Source: an uncultured Chloroflexota bacterium (GTDB taxonomy: Bacteria; Chloroflexota; Anaerolineae; B4-G1; DUEL01). From it: DNA of 12,336 nt. A model generated the notes under the pieces. That model saw nothing but the letters and a program-made list of their open reading frames with translations. It was not told the DNA's origin and did no database searches. How positions within the stretch are numbered: position 1 is the stretch's first letter; every line of letters starts with the position of its first letter. Location of the stretch: the NCBI GenBank assembly GCA_937138275.1, contig CAKZOY010000076.1, positions 1-12,336 on the forward strand. The letters are read 5' to 3'. The translations under genes were made by a program, and so were the position numbers. Shown one piece after another: positions 5,391 through 12,336 of this stretch.

Positions 5391-6422
5391 ATGATTCGCG
5401 AAGCCATTGCCAGACTGGTCAGCCAGCAAAATCTTTCCATTGAAGAATCCGAAGCCGCAATGGAGAGCATTATGCGGGGAGAGGCCACTCCGGCGCAGAT
5501 CGGGGCGTTCCTTGTCGCCCTGCGCATGAAAGGCGAGACCATTCCCGAAATCGCAGGTTGTGCGCGGGCCATGCGGCGGGCGATGCGGCGCGTGCCCTAC
5601 CGGGGGCATGCGATGGATACCTGCGGTACCGGGGGAGATGGAGCGCATACCTTCAACATTTCCACCGCGGCCGCCTTTGTTGTGGCTGGGGCCGGAGTCC
5701 CCGTCGCCAAACACGGCAACCGGGCCGTCTCCAGCCCCAGCGGCAGCGCGGATATCCTCGCCGCGCTGGGAGTGGAACTCCAGTTGACTCCGGAACAGGC
5801 CGCGCGGGCTCTGGAGGAGATCGGTTTCGCCTTTCTTTTCGCCCCGGCCTTCCATCCGGCAATGAAACATGCCATCGGCCCCCGGCGGGAGATCGGCGTC
5901 CGTACCATCTTCAACATCCTGGGCCCCCTCTGCAATCCGGCCGAAGTCCCTTACCAGATGATGGGCGTTTTCGCCCCCGACCTGGTGGAGCCGCTGGCCG
6001 AAGTGCTGGGCACTCTGGGAAGCCGACGCGCTTTCGTAGTGTGCAGTCTCGGCAACGTAGACGAAATAACCCCCGCAGGCCCGGCCCGGGTTGCGGAATA
6101 CGCGGACGGACGGGTCCGCTCATGGGTCTTTGACCCCGCTGATATGGGCATCCCTCGCGTCCCTCTGGAAGCGCTACGGGGCAGTTCGCCGGAAGAGAAT
6201 GCTCAGCGCCTCCAGGCCCTGCTCCAGGGGCAGGCCAACGGCCCCCTGCGCACAGCCGTGATCCTGAACGCGGCCTTCGCCCTGGTAGCCGCAGAGCGGG
6301 CCGATGACCTGCGGGAGGGGATGGCACTGGCTGAACAGGCCCTCTCCACCGGCGCCGCCCTGGATGTCCTGGAACGGTATCGGGCGTACACGCGCACCCT
6401 TTGCGGGGAGGGGAGCCCGTGA
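5391..6422 (+). CDS. trpD: Anthranilate phosphoribosyltransferase
   Basis: This 343-residue enzyme transfers phosphoribose from PRPP to anthranilate. Diagnostic motifs are DTCGTGGDG (76-84), which binds the PRPP pyrophosphate and magnesium, NISTAAAFV (89-97), and KHGNRAVSSPSGSADIL (107-123), which carries the second substrate region. Length is normal, and it is a stand-alone trpD, not fused to trpG. The ribosome site AAGGAGGTG (5378-5386) begins on the last base of the trpG stop codon, five bases before the ATG, and matches the 16S anti-Shine-Dalgarno almost fully. The stop TGA overlaps the GTG start of trpC, so translation of the two is probably coupled. Confidence 0.97.
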   Translation: MIREAIARLVSQQNLSIEESEAAMESIMRGEATPAQIGAFLVALRMKGETIPEIAGCARAMRRAMRRVPYRGHAMDTCGTGGDGAHTFNISTAAAFVVAGAGVPVAKHGNRAVSSPSGSADILAALGVELQLTPEQAARALEEIGFAFLFAPAFHPAMKHAIGPRREIGVRTIFNILGPLCNPAEVPYQMMGVFAPDLVEPLAEVLGTLGSRRAFVVCSLGNVDEITPAGPARVAEYADGRVRSWVFDPADMGIPRVPLEALRGSSPEENAQRLQALLQGQANGPLRTAVILNAAFALVAAERADDLREGMALAEQALSTGAALDVLERYRAYTRTLCGEGSP

Positions 6423-7246
6423 CGTACCTGGACGAGATACTGGCCTGGAAGCGGGAAGAAGTCGCCTCTGCCATCCGGAAAATCCCCCTGACAGAAGTGC
6501 GCGCGGCGGCCGAATCTATGCCGCCCCCGCGGGACTTCGGCGCCGTCCTGGTCCGGCGAGGCGAACAGCCGGCCCTGATCGCCGAGATCAAACGGGCCTC
6601 GCCCTCCTGCGGCGATATACTCCCCCAGGCGGACCCGACGTCGCTGGCCCGCATCTACGTTCGGGAGGGCGCGGCGGCCCTCTCCGTCCTGACCGACTCC
6701 CGCTTCTTCAAGGGCGACATCGCGCACCTGAGGGCGGTTCGGGAAGCCTGTCCGGAGACGCCCGTCCTGCGGAAAGACTTTATCGTACATCCCTACCAGG
6801 TCTACGAGGCCCGCGCGGCCGGTGCCGACGCCGTCCTCCTCATCATCGCCGCGCTGGAGCCCGCGGCCGCGGCCGACCTGCTGGCCCTGGCGACCGAACT
6901 GAGGATGACGGCCTTGGTGGAGGTCCACCAGGAAGCGGAACTGGAACAGGCGCTCGGGCTGGGCGCCCGCCTGATCGGGGTCAACCACCGCGATTTGCGA
7001 ACTCTGCGGATTGACCGGGACATATCCGCCCGCCTGCGGCCGCTCATCCCGTCGGGAATCCGGACGGTGGCGGAGAGCGGGCTGCGCACCCCTCAGGACG
7101 TCCGCGCGATGGGGGCGCTGGGGTACGACGCGGTGTTGATCGGAGAGGCCCTGATGGAGGCCGGACTCGCTCAGGAAGGGGTGAATCTGGACGCCGTGGC
7201 CCGGAGAGTCCGCTCTATGGCCGGAACGGAGGGGGTATGTTCGTGA
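6419..7246 (+). CDS. trpC: Indole-3-glycerol-phosphate synthase
   Basis: This 275-residue TIM-barrel enzyme closes the indole ring, turning CdRP into indole-3-glycerol phosphate with loss of CO2 and water. It shows IAEIKRASPS (Glu56 and Lys58, substrate binding and catalysis), LRKDFIV with Lys119 as the likely general acid, LVEVH with Glu168, GVNHRDL with Asn189, and AESGL (Glu219, Ser220). The start is GTG at 6419: it forms a GTGA overlap with the trpD stop, follows a purine-rich GGGGAGGGGAG, and gives the typical N-terminus MTYLDEILAWKREEV. A TTG at 6401 would add six residues and is less likely. Asn189 is followed by His, where Asn or Ser is commoner. This is a tolerated position, so activity is expected. 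Confidence 0.96.
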   Translation: MTYLDEILAWKREEVASAIRKIPLTEVRAAAESMPPPRDFGAVLVRRGEQPALIAEIKRASPSCGDILPQADPTSLARIYVREGAAALSVLTDSRFFKGDIAHLRAVREACPETPVLRKDFIVHPYQVYEARAAGADAVLLIIAALEPAAAADLLALATELRMTALVEVHQEAELEQALGLGARLIGVNHRDLRTLRIDRDISARLRPLIPSGIRTVAESGLRTPQDVRAMGALGYDAVLIGEALMEAGLAQEGVNLDAVARRVRSMAGTEGVCS

Positions 7247-7905
7247 AAATCTGCGGGATCACCTCGCTGGAGGACGCACGGATGGCAGTTGACGCCGGCG
7301 CCGACGCGCTGGGGTTCATTTTTTACCCCCGAAGCCCCCGTTTCATCTCGCCGGAGACCGCCGCGGCGATCGTTGCCGTAATACGTCGGGAAGCGCCGTC
7401 GGTGCGCTGTGTGGGGGTGTTTGTCAACGAACGGGTGGAAAAAGTGCGGGCGCTCCTGGACTCCGTTCCCCTGGACTGGGCGCAACTGCACGGGGATGAG
7501 TCCCCAGAAGTCCTGGCGGCCCTGGGAGACCGGGCCTACAAAATGCTCCGGCCGCGCCCCGATTTTGTTCCGGACCCTGAACCGTATCGGGGACGTCTGA
7601 CTCAGGGGCCCGCTTTGGGGGTGGATGCCTGGCATCGCTCAGCCTATGGCGGGTCCGGGCAACCGGCGGATTGGGAGATCGCCGCGGCCTGGGCGAAAAA
7701 GTATCCCCTGCTCCTGGCCGGAGGCCTGACGCCGGAGAACGTGGCAGCGGCGATCGCCCGCGTCCGTCCCTGGGGAGTGGACGTCTCTTCCGGAGTGGAA
7801 GCAGCGCCCGGACGGAAGGACCCGGCACGGGTACGGCAGTTTATCGCCGAGGCGAGGCAGGCGTTTGGTCGGGACCTGGAATATTCTTTCGGTGGAGGAC
7901 GATAA
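7237..7905 (+). CDS. trpF: Phosphoribosylanthranilate isomerase
   Basis: This 222-residue TIM-barrel enzyme performs the Amadori rearrangement of phosphoribosylanthranilate to CdRP, between the TrpD and TrpC steps. Motifs are KICGIT with the catalytic Cys6, DALGFIFYPRSPR (23-35), QLHGDE (83-88), a GVDAW segment with Asp130, AGGLTPENV (161-169) and GVDVSSGVE with Asp182. The ATG at 7237 lies inside the end of trpC (10-base overlap) behind ACGGAGGGGGT. trpF is separate from trpC here, unlike the enteric fusion. The stop TAA shares its last A with the trpB start. A short low-complexity tail (FGGGR) ends the protein. Confidence 0.96.
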   Translation: MFVKICGITSLEDARMAVDAGADALGFIFYPRSPRFISPETAAAIVAVIRREAPSVRCVGVFVNERVEKVRALLDSVPLDWAQLHGDESPEVLAALGDRAYKMLRPRPDFVPDPEPYRGRLTQGPALGVDAWHRSAYGGSGQPADWEIAAAWAKKYPLLLAGGLTPENVAAAIARVRPWGVDVSSGVEAAPGRKDPARVRQFIAEARQAFGRDLEYSFGGGR

Positions 7906-9125
7906 TGCTGGTATTGATTCCGCCGCCCCTGCAGGAACGTCCCGGGTACTTCGGCCCCTACGGGGGACGGTACGTTCCGGAAACCCTTATCCCGGCACTG
8001 GAAGAACTGGAAGCGGCCTTCTGGGAAGCGATGGCCGATCCCGGGTTTCTGGCCGAACTGGACCATCTGCTATGCACCTACGCGGGACGTCCCACACCTT
8101 TGAGCGAAGCCCGGCGGCTGAGCGAGGTGGCGGGGGCCCGGATTCTGCTCAAGCGGGAAGACCTGGCCCACACCGGCGCGCACAAAATCAACAACGTTCT
8201 GGGTCAGGCCCTGCTGGCAAAACGGTTGGGCAAGCGGCGCGTGGTCGCTGAAACGGGTGCGGGGCAGCACGGGGTGGCGACAGCCACCGCCTGCGCGCTC
8301 CTGGGGCTGGAATGCGTCGTCTATATGGGGGTGACCGACATGGCGCGCCAGCGCCCCAACGTCTTCCGGATGCGCCTGCTGGGTGCGGAGGTCCGTCCCG
8401 TGGACGCGGGCTCCCGTACCCTGAAAGACGCCATCAACGAAGCGATTCGGGACTGGGTGACCAACGTCCGGACCACCCACTATTTGCTGGGCTCCGCCCT
8501 GGGGCCGCACCCCTATCCGGTCATCGTGCGGACGTTCCAGTCGGTGATCGGAGTGGAGGCGCGAGCACAGGTCCTGGAAACGTTCGGCCGGTTGCCCGAT
8601 GTAGCCGTCGCCTGCGTTGGAGGAGGGAGCAACGCCATCGGCCTGTTTGCCGCCTTCCTGGAGGACCCTGTGGAGTTGATCGGAGTGGAGGCCGGTGGAG
8701 AAGGGATCCAGAGCGGACGGCATGCGGCCCGCTTCGCCGACCCTCAGCGGGGCCGCTCCGGTGTCTTGCATGGCACCCGCACCTACATCCTTCAGGACCC
8801 GTGGGGGCAAATTCTGGAGACCCATTCCGTCTCGGCAGGACTGGATTATCCTGCGGTGGGGCCGGAGCATGCCTGGCTGCGGGACCAGAGGCGGGTCCGC
8901 TACACGACCGTCACCGACCAGGAAGCCCTATCGGCGTTTCAGACCCTGGCCCGGCTGGAGGGGATCATCCCAGCCCTGGAATCGGCCCATGCCATCGCCG
9001 AGGCGATCCGCATCTCCCGGGAACGGCCCGGCGCGCTGGTCCTGGTGAACCTCTCCGGGCGGGGCGATAAGGACCTGGAGACCGTATCGGTGATGATCGG
9101 AGAGGTGGCAGGATGCGAGGGGTGA
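7905..9125 (+). CDS. trpB: Tryptophan synthase beta chain
   Basis: This 406-residue PLP enzyme joins indole and L-serine to give tryptophan, in a complex with TrpA. The N-terminus has YFGPYGGRYVPET, typical of the TrpB1 class that pairs with TrpA. Lys94 in HTGAHKINN is the PLP lysine. AETGAGQHG carries the catalytic Glu116. GGGSNAIG (239-246) binds the cofactor phosphate, and the C-terminus has NLSGRGDKD. The frame is open upstream to 7671 inside trpF, but the ATG at 7905 is correct: it overlaps the trpF stop (TAATG), has GGAGGA just before it, and gives the family N-terminus. The end overlaps trpA by 13 bases. Confidence 0.97.
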   Translation: MLVLIPPPLQERPGYFGPYGGRYVPETLIPALEELEAAFWEAMADPGFLAELDHLLCTYAGRPTPLSEARRLSEVAGARILLKREDLAHTGAHKINNVLGQALLAKRLGKRRVVAETGAGQHGVATATACALLGLECVVYMGVTDMARQRPNVFRMRLLGAEVRPVDAGSRTLKDAINEAIRDWVTNVRTTHYLLGSALGPHPYPVIVRTFQSVIGVEARAQVLETFGRLPDVAVACVGGGSNAIGLFAAFLEDPVELIGVEAGGEGIQSGRHAARFADPQRGRSGVLHGTRTYILQDPWGQILETHSVSAGLDYPAVGPEHAWLRDQRRVRYTTVTDQEALSAFQTLARLEGIIPALESAHAIAEAIRISRERPGALVLVNLSGRGDKDLETVSVMIGEVAGCEG

Positions 9126-9961
9126 GCGCGGTTCGGGACGCGTTCCGGAGGGCCCGGGCAGAGAGTCGGGCCGCCCTGATCCTCTACTGGCCGGTGGGCT
9201 ACCCCGACCTGGCGACCTCTGTCCGTCTGGTGGTGGCAATGGCCCGGTCCGGCGCCGACCTGATAGAACTGGGGGTTCCGTTCTCCGATCCCCTCGCCGA
9301 TGGCCCGACCATCCAGCGGGCCACGTACCGGGCACTGCAACAGGGAGTGCGGACTGGGGAGGTGCTGGAGGCGGTGGCCCGGATTCGGGAAGCGGGCGTG
9401 GAGCAACCCCTCTGCCTGATGACCTATACCAACCCCGTCCTGGCCTGGGGGCTGGAGGCCTTTGTAGAGTCCGTGCAGAAACACGGGGCGGATGGGCTGA
9501 TTGTGCCCGACCTGCCGCTGGAGGAGAGCGCGCCGTTCCAGAGCGCGCTGGGGGCGCTGGGCCTGGCCTGGGTGCCGCTGGCCGCGCCCACCACTCCCGA
9601 TGCCCGGCTGGCGGCGCTGGCGGCGGGAGCGACCGGTTTTCTCTATTTCGTCTCGGTGACCGGCATCACTGGGGCACGGGAACGGTTGCCCGATGAGGTG
9701 GTAGGCCATCTCCGCCGCGCCCGCCGTATGGCCGACGGCGTCCCGGTGGCGGTAGGATTTGGGGTCTCCCGACCGGAGCACGTGGCCTGGCTGGCAACGG
9801 AGGCAGACGGCGTGGTGGTGGGGAGCGCCCTGATTCACCGCGCCGAATCGGCCGACTTCGGGGGGGAGGCGGTGGAGGCGTTTGTCCGGGCGCTGCGGGA
9901 TGCGGGCCGATGGGCTCTTACGGACGGTCTTTCTCCGCGCTCTTCCCGAATAGGCAAGTGA
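9113..9961 (+). CDS. trpA: Tryptophan synthase alpha chain
   Basis: This 282-residue TIM-barrel subunit cleaves indole-3-glycerol phosphate to indole and glyceraldehyde 3-phosphate, passing indole to TrpB. Both catalytic acids are present: Glu52 in IELGVPFSDP and Asp63 in ADGPTIQRA. VPDLPLEE, the phosphate-binding VTGITGAR and VGFGVSRPE follow. The segment YWPVGYPD replaces the usual Y(L/V)TAGYPD, a mild departure beside the active site. The start is uncertain by three codons: ATG 9113, behind GGAGAGG, is given, but GTG 9122 would form the same GTGA overlap with the upstream stop as seen at trpD/trpC. A 15-residue polar tail makes the protein slightly long. The stop lies within the left arm of palindrome R3. 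Confidence 0.96.
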   Translation: MRGVSAVRDAFRRARAESRAALILYWPVGYPDLATSVRLVVAMARSGADLIELGVPFSDPLADGPTIQRATYRALQQGVRTGEVLEAVARIREAGVEQPLCLMTYTNPVLAWGLEAFVESVQKHGADGLIVPDLPLEESAPFQSALGALGLAWVPLAAPTTPDARLAALAAGATGFLYFVSVTGITGARERLPDEVVGHLRRARRMADGVPVAVGFGVSRPEHVAWLATEADGVVVGSALIHRAESADFGGEAVEAFVRALRDAGRWALTDGLSPRSSRIGK

Positions 9962-10032
9962 GCAAAAAGCGGGAGGGGTTTCGGGGCGGGCGGCCGAAGG
10001 CCGCCCGCCCCGAAACCCCGCTTTCTTCACTT
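9956..10032. repeat. Palindromic element, copy R3; likely trp operon terminator
   Basis: A perfect 21-bp inverted repeat (9975-9995 with 9999-10019) is closed by GAA. Outer arms AAGTGA (9956-9961) and TCACTT (10027-10032) add further pairing, with AAAGC/GCTTT between. The layout and the GGGGTTT...AAACCCC core match R1 and R2, but many stem positions differ in compensating pairs and the R1/R2 flanks are missing. The left arm contains the trpA stop codon. In RNA it would be an extremely stable hairpin followed by CTTTCTTCACTT, good enough to end the operon transcript or protect its 3' end. Confidence 0.75.
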
Positions 10033-10115
10033 CTCCTCTGGCAGTACGAAGAGGGGCACAAAGGACACGAATTCAGCCCTGGCGATTAAAATCACCCCTG
10101 GGGGCTTTCACCCGG

Positions 10116-10364
10116 GCGTCCACCTTCGTAGACGCTTTCCGGCGACCGCGCAGGCGGTCGCCTGGCGCGAAGCGCCCTTTCAGCCCGCGGTTTCAACCAC
10201 CGGGCTGACTATTCAGCCGCCTCCGCCCGACGCAAAACCGTCGGCTGTAGGGGTGGGTTTCCAACCCACTCCGAAGTGCAGCGGAGTGGCGTTCCAGCCT
10301 GCGAAGCATGGTTATGTGGGGGCAACCTTCAAAGTCGCCCCTGCCGGAGGGTTCACCTTCCGGC
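10116..10364. other. Hairpin-dense non-coding tract between trpA and mscL
   Basis: About nine successive inverted repeats are packed here. Clear ones are GGCGACCGC/GCGGTCGCC (10141-10162), GGCGC-GAA-GCGCC (10164-10176), CAGCCCG/CGGGCTG (10181-10207), CAGCCG/CGGCTG with inner CCGACG/CGTCGG (10214-10247), GTGGGTT/AACCCAC (10253-10269), ACTCCG/CGGAGT (10268-10287), GGGGC/GCCCC (10319-10341) and GCCGGA/TCCGGC (10343-10364). A GCGTC/GACGC pair (10116-10135) begins the run. Open frames crossing it lack ribosome sites and recognisable protein character. It is either a cluster of dispersed palindromic repeats or a structured RNA. The rest of the 540-base gap holds R3 before it and the mscL promoter after it; 10033-10115 shows nothing I recognise. 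Confidence 0.6.
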
Positions 10365-10399
10365 GGAGGGCGAATAGTTACCAACAGAGTTGTTCCCTC

Positions 10400-10429
10400 T
10401 TGGCGCAAAATCCAGTTTCGTGTTATCAT
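10400..10429 (+). promoter_or_regulatory. Probable mscL promoter
   Basis: TTGGCG (10400-10405) and TATCAT (10424-10429) are spaced by 18 bp, with an extended -10 TG at 10421-10422. Transcription would start near 10436, giving a leader of about 65 bases to the mscL ATG. The -35 box is weak, so the call rests mainly on the extended -10. Confidence 0.5.
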
Positions 10430-10501
10430 ATCTACACGTGTTTTCCCAGAATCTGAAACAAGACGATGCAAAAATGACGCCTTCTTTGAGGAGGGGGTAT
10501 T

Positions 10502-10942
10502 ATGCTGAAAGAGTTCAAGGAGTTCGCTCTGCGCGGCAACGTCATAGATATGGCCGTGGGCATCATCATCGGCGCGGCCTTTGGCAGCGTGGTCACGTCG
10601 CTGGTCAACGACATCCTGATGCCGCCCATTGGCTTCCTGCTGGGAAAGGTGGACTTCTCCAACCTGTTCATCAGCCTTTCGGGGCGGTATGTCTCCCTGG
10701 CGGAAGCCCAGGCGGCAGGAGCACCGACCATCAATTACGGCGTCTTCATCAATACGGTGCTGAACTTCCTGATCGTGGCGGCCGCGGTCTTCTTCTTCAT
10801 CGTGCGCCCGATAAACCGGTTGCGGAGGGTGAAGGAAGCGCCCGCCCCGGCCGCTCCGACGACAAAAGAATGCCCATACTGTCTCTCTACCATCCCACTG
10901 AAGGCCACTCGTTGCCCGTACTGCACTTCTATCCTGGAATAA
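10502..10942 (+). CDS. mscL: Large-conductance mechanosensitive channel with C-terminal zinc ribbon
   Basis: This 146-residue inner-membrane protein forms a homopentameric pore that opens under extreme membrane tension and releases solutes during osmotic downshock. The amphipathic start MLKEFKEFALRGNVIDMAVG is the family signature. The first transmembrane helix spans about 15-40, ending in NDILMPP; the second spans about 78-102 and ends in VRPINRL. In place of the usual C-terminal helical bundle, an Ala/Pro linker (112-120) leads to CPYC (124-127) and CPYC (138-141), a four-cysteine zinc-ribbon-like module. Other bacterial MscL proteins share this tail. The ATG at 10502 follows GAGGAGGGGG. 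The next gene begins 83 bases on with no clear terminator between. Confidence 0.95.
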   Translation: MLKEFKEFALRGNVIDMAVGIIIGAAFGSVVTSLVNDILMPPIGFLLGKVDFSNLFISLSGRYVSLAEAQAAGAPTINYGVFINTVLNFLIVAAAVFFFIVRPINRLRRVKEAPAPAAPTTKECPYCLSTIPLKATRCPYCTSILE

Positions 10943-11015
10943 TGCGCTGAAGAAAATCGGCCCGACCGAACACCGTTTTGCTGTCTATGGCATCCCGTGC
11001 CCCGGGGGCGGCTTT

Positions 11016-11020
11016 GGAGG
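11016..11020 (+). promoter_or_regulatory. Ribosome binding site of the AAA ATPase gene
   Basis: GGAGG lies five bases before ATG 11026. It favours that start over in-frame TTG 10978 and ATG 10987, which have no such site. Confidence 0.7.
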
Positions 11021-11025
11021 ATCTG

Positions 11026-12231
11026 ATGAAGGAAATAGAGCAAAGAGCACCACCCCGCATAGAGTCCGTAAAAATTGAAAATTATCGGGCTCTACGGCGA
11101 GTGGAATTCAAAATGGAGCCCGTTACAGTTTTGCTGGGGCCCAACGGGAGCGGGAAATCTACGATTTTTGATGTCTTTACCTTCCTGTCGGATTGCTTTC
11201 GTTCCGGTCTGCGTTTCGCCTGGGATAAGCGGGGACGGGCCCGGGAAATCCGAACGCGCGGGAGCAGAGGCCCCGTCATCATAGAAATAAAATACCGAGA
11301 GCGGCCCGGTCTGCCACTGATCACTTACCACCTGGCAATAGACGAAGGAGACAGAGGTCCCATTGTGGTGGAGGAGTGGCTGCAGTGGAGACGCCATCCG
11401 CGCGGTCGTCCTTTCCGCTTCCTGGAATACCGGGAGGGCCGAGGGCAGGTGATCAGCGGCGAGATGCCCGATGAGCAGGACCAGCGGGTAGAAGTCCCTC
11501 TGCGCTCACCGGAACTCATTGCTGTCAACACGCTGGGGCAAATTGCCGACCACCCGCGGGTGGCTGCTTTGCGGGAGTTCATCACCGACTGGTACCTTTC
11601 ATATCTTTCTCTGGCAGATACCAGAGGGCAGCCGGAAGCCGGGCCCCATGAACGGCTTTCCCGTACCGGGGACAATCTCCCGAACGTGATCCAGTTTCTC
11701 AAGGAACAGCATCCGGACCATCTGGCGCGTATAGAAACCGTTTTGCAGCAACGAGTCCCTCGTTTGAAGTCCATCGTAACAGAAATTATGCCGGATGGAA
11801 GGTTGCTCCTTCAGATTCGGGATGCTCCTTTTGAGGAGCCGATCCTTTCCCGATTCGCCTCCGATGGCACGTTGAAAATGCTGGCTTATCTGACCGTCCT
11901 GCGCGGCCCGAATCCTCCCCGGTTTATCGGCATTGAAGAGCCGGAGAATTTTCTTTATCCGCACCTTTTGCCTGAACTGGCGGAGGAATGCCAGATTGCA
12001 TCGGGTTTTGCCCAGATTCTTATCAGTACCCATTCTCCCGTTTTCGTCAACCAATTCCGACCGGAGGAAGTCCTGGTTCTTTCCCGAAACAGAGAAGGCT
12101 ACACCCAGGTTACCAGAGCAGCAGATATTTTTGGAGTCCCGGAGTTCCTGTCTGAGGGGGCCCGGTTAGGAGACCTCTGGCTGGAGGGGTATCTGGATCC
12201 ATCCCGAGCAGGCCGCGGCAATGAGGATTGA
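11026..12231 (+). CDS. AAA family ATPase (AAA_21 / COG4637-like, OLD/ABC-type fold)
   Basis: This 401-residue protein has the split ATPase layout of the SMC/ABC/OLD group. It begins with the core IESVKIENYRALRRVEF, followed by Walker A GPNGSGKST (38-46). A middle region (about 55-270) has no motif I recognise. A signature-like SRFASDGTLKMLAYL (275-289), Walker B FIGIEEPENFLYP (300-312) and the switch histidine in ILISTHSPVF (His336) complete the site. The C-terminal LGDLWLEGYLD is typical of the predicted ATPases next to DUF4276 genes. No nuclease or TOPRIM domain is fused. It overlaps the next gene by 11 bases. Codon use looks more A/T-rich than in the trp genes, hinting at acquisition. The role is not established, but related ATPases occur in anti-phage systems. 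Confidence 0.85.
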   Translation: MKEIEQRAPPRIESVKIENYRALRRVEFKMEPVTVLLGPNGSGKSTIFDVFTFLSDCFRSGLRFAWDKRGRAREIRTRGSRGPVIIEIKYRERPGLPLITYHLAIDEGDRGPIVVEEWLQWRRHPRGRPFRFLEYREGRGQVISGEMPDEQDQRVEVPLRSPELIAVNTLGQIADHPRVAALREFITDWYLSYLSLADTRGQPEAGPHERLSRTGDNLPNVIQFLKEQHPDHLARIETVLQQRVPRLKSIVTEIMPDGRLLLQIRDAPFEEPILSRFASDGTLKMLAYLTVLRGPNPPRFIGIEEPENFLYPHLLPELAEECQIASGFAQILISTHSPVFVNQFRPEEVLVLSRNREGYTQVTRAADIFGVPEFLSEGARLGDLWLEGYLDPSRAGRGNED

Positions 12232-12336
12232 GCATCTGGAGTTTCTCCTGGAAGAAGAGAGTATGCAGGCTGTTCTGGAGAGCCTGTTACGGGGCATGCT
12301 GCCCTCCGACGTGACCTGGAATCTACACCCGCTGGG
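12221..12336 (+). CDS. DUF4276-like protein, N-terminal fragment (continues past the window)
   Basis: Only 38 codons are visible, open to the window end. The start ATG lies 11 bases inside the end of the ATPase gene, in another frame, which points to translational coupling. The fragment begins MRIEHLEFLLEEESMQAV and continues to a WNLHPL segment, matching in my recollection the N-terminus of DUF4276 proteins: a first beta strand ending in (V/L)EE(E/P)S, a helix with a leading ALE-LL pattern, then a beta strand ending in (I/L)H. The acidic EEE cluster after the first strand recalls the first metal-binding acid of TOPRIM-like folds, but that link is inference. No strong ribosome site of its own is seen. 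Confidence 0.65.
   Translation, partial: MRIEHLEFLLEEESMQAVLESLLRGMLPSDVTWNLHPL

Noticed and set aside
6989..6991. Active-site loss in TrpC (GVNHRDL instead of GVNNRDL)
   Set aside because: The catalytic Asn is the preceding residue and is kept; the changed position varies in functional enzymes.
10193..10508. Small frames in the trpA-mscL gap on both strands
   Set aside because: They run through consecutive inverted repeats and show repeat-like, low-information protein sequence without proper start signals.

Overview
The window is a GC-rich bacterial chromosome segment holding a complete tryptophan biosynthesis operon, trpE-G-D-C-F-B-A, under a tryptophan T-box riboswitch. The base composition, dispersed GAA/TTC-tipped palindromes, MscL with a C-terminal zinc ribbon and a T-box on trp suggest a member of the Chloroflexota (Anaerolineae/Caldilineae/Thermoflexia type). 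This taxonomic placement is an inference of moderate confidence, since no rRNA or marker protein is present.

Layout. Positions 1-314 hold a short heptamer tandem repeat, a palindromic repeat element (copy R1), a promoter and tRNA-Phe(GAA). Positions 315-510 are a non-coding spacer with a 17-bp direct repeat, small hairpins and an intrinsic terminator, leading into a low-specificity threonine aldolase (511-1548). A UDP-glucose 4-epimerase (galE) lies convergent on the minus strand (1592-2578), with its own promoter carrying a perfect 12-bp palindrome. Positions 2579-3242 hold palindrome copy R2, a consensus sigma-70 promoter and the T-box leader. The seven trp genes run from 3243 to 9961. They are tightly packed, and trpD/C, C/F, F/B and B/A overlap. 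Positions 9962-10501 are non-coding: palindrome copy R3, which overlaps the trpA stop and can end the operon, then a dense run of small hairpins, then the mscL promoter. mscL (10502-10942) is followed by an ABC/SMC-like AAA ATPase (11026-12231). This overlaps a gene cut by the window end (12221 onward) whose first 38 residues look like the DUF4276 family.

How the genes work together. Uncharged tRNA-Trp should stabilise the T-box antiterminator and switch on the operon. TrpE and TrpG make anthranilate, TrpD, TrpF and TrpC carry it to indole-3-glycerol phosphate, and TrpA and TrpB finish tryptophan. This part is textbook metabolism. The accessory parts are the ATPase-DUF4276 pair (possible defence module), the three-copy palindrome family, the hairpin tract after trpA, and a tRNA-Phe with C instead of the near-invariant U at position 55.
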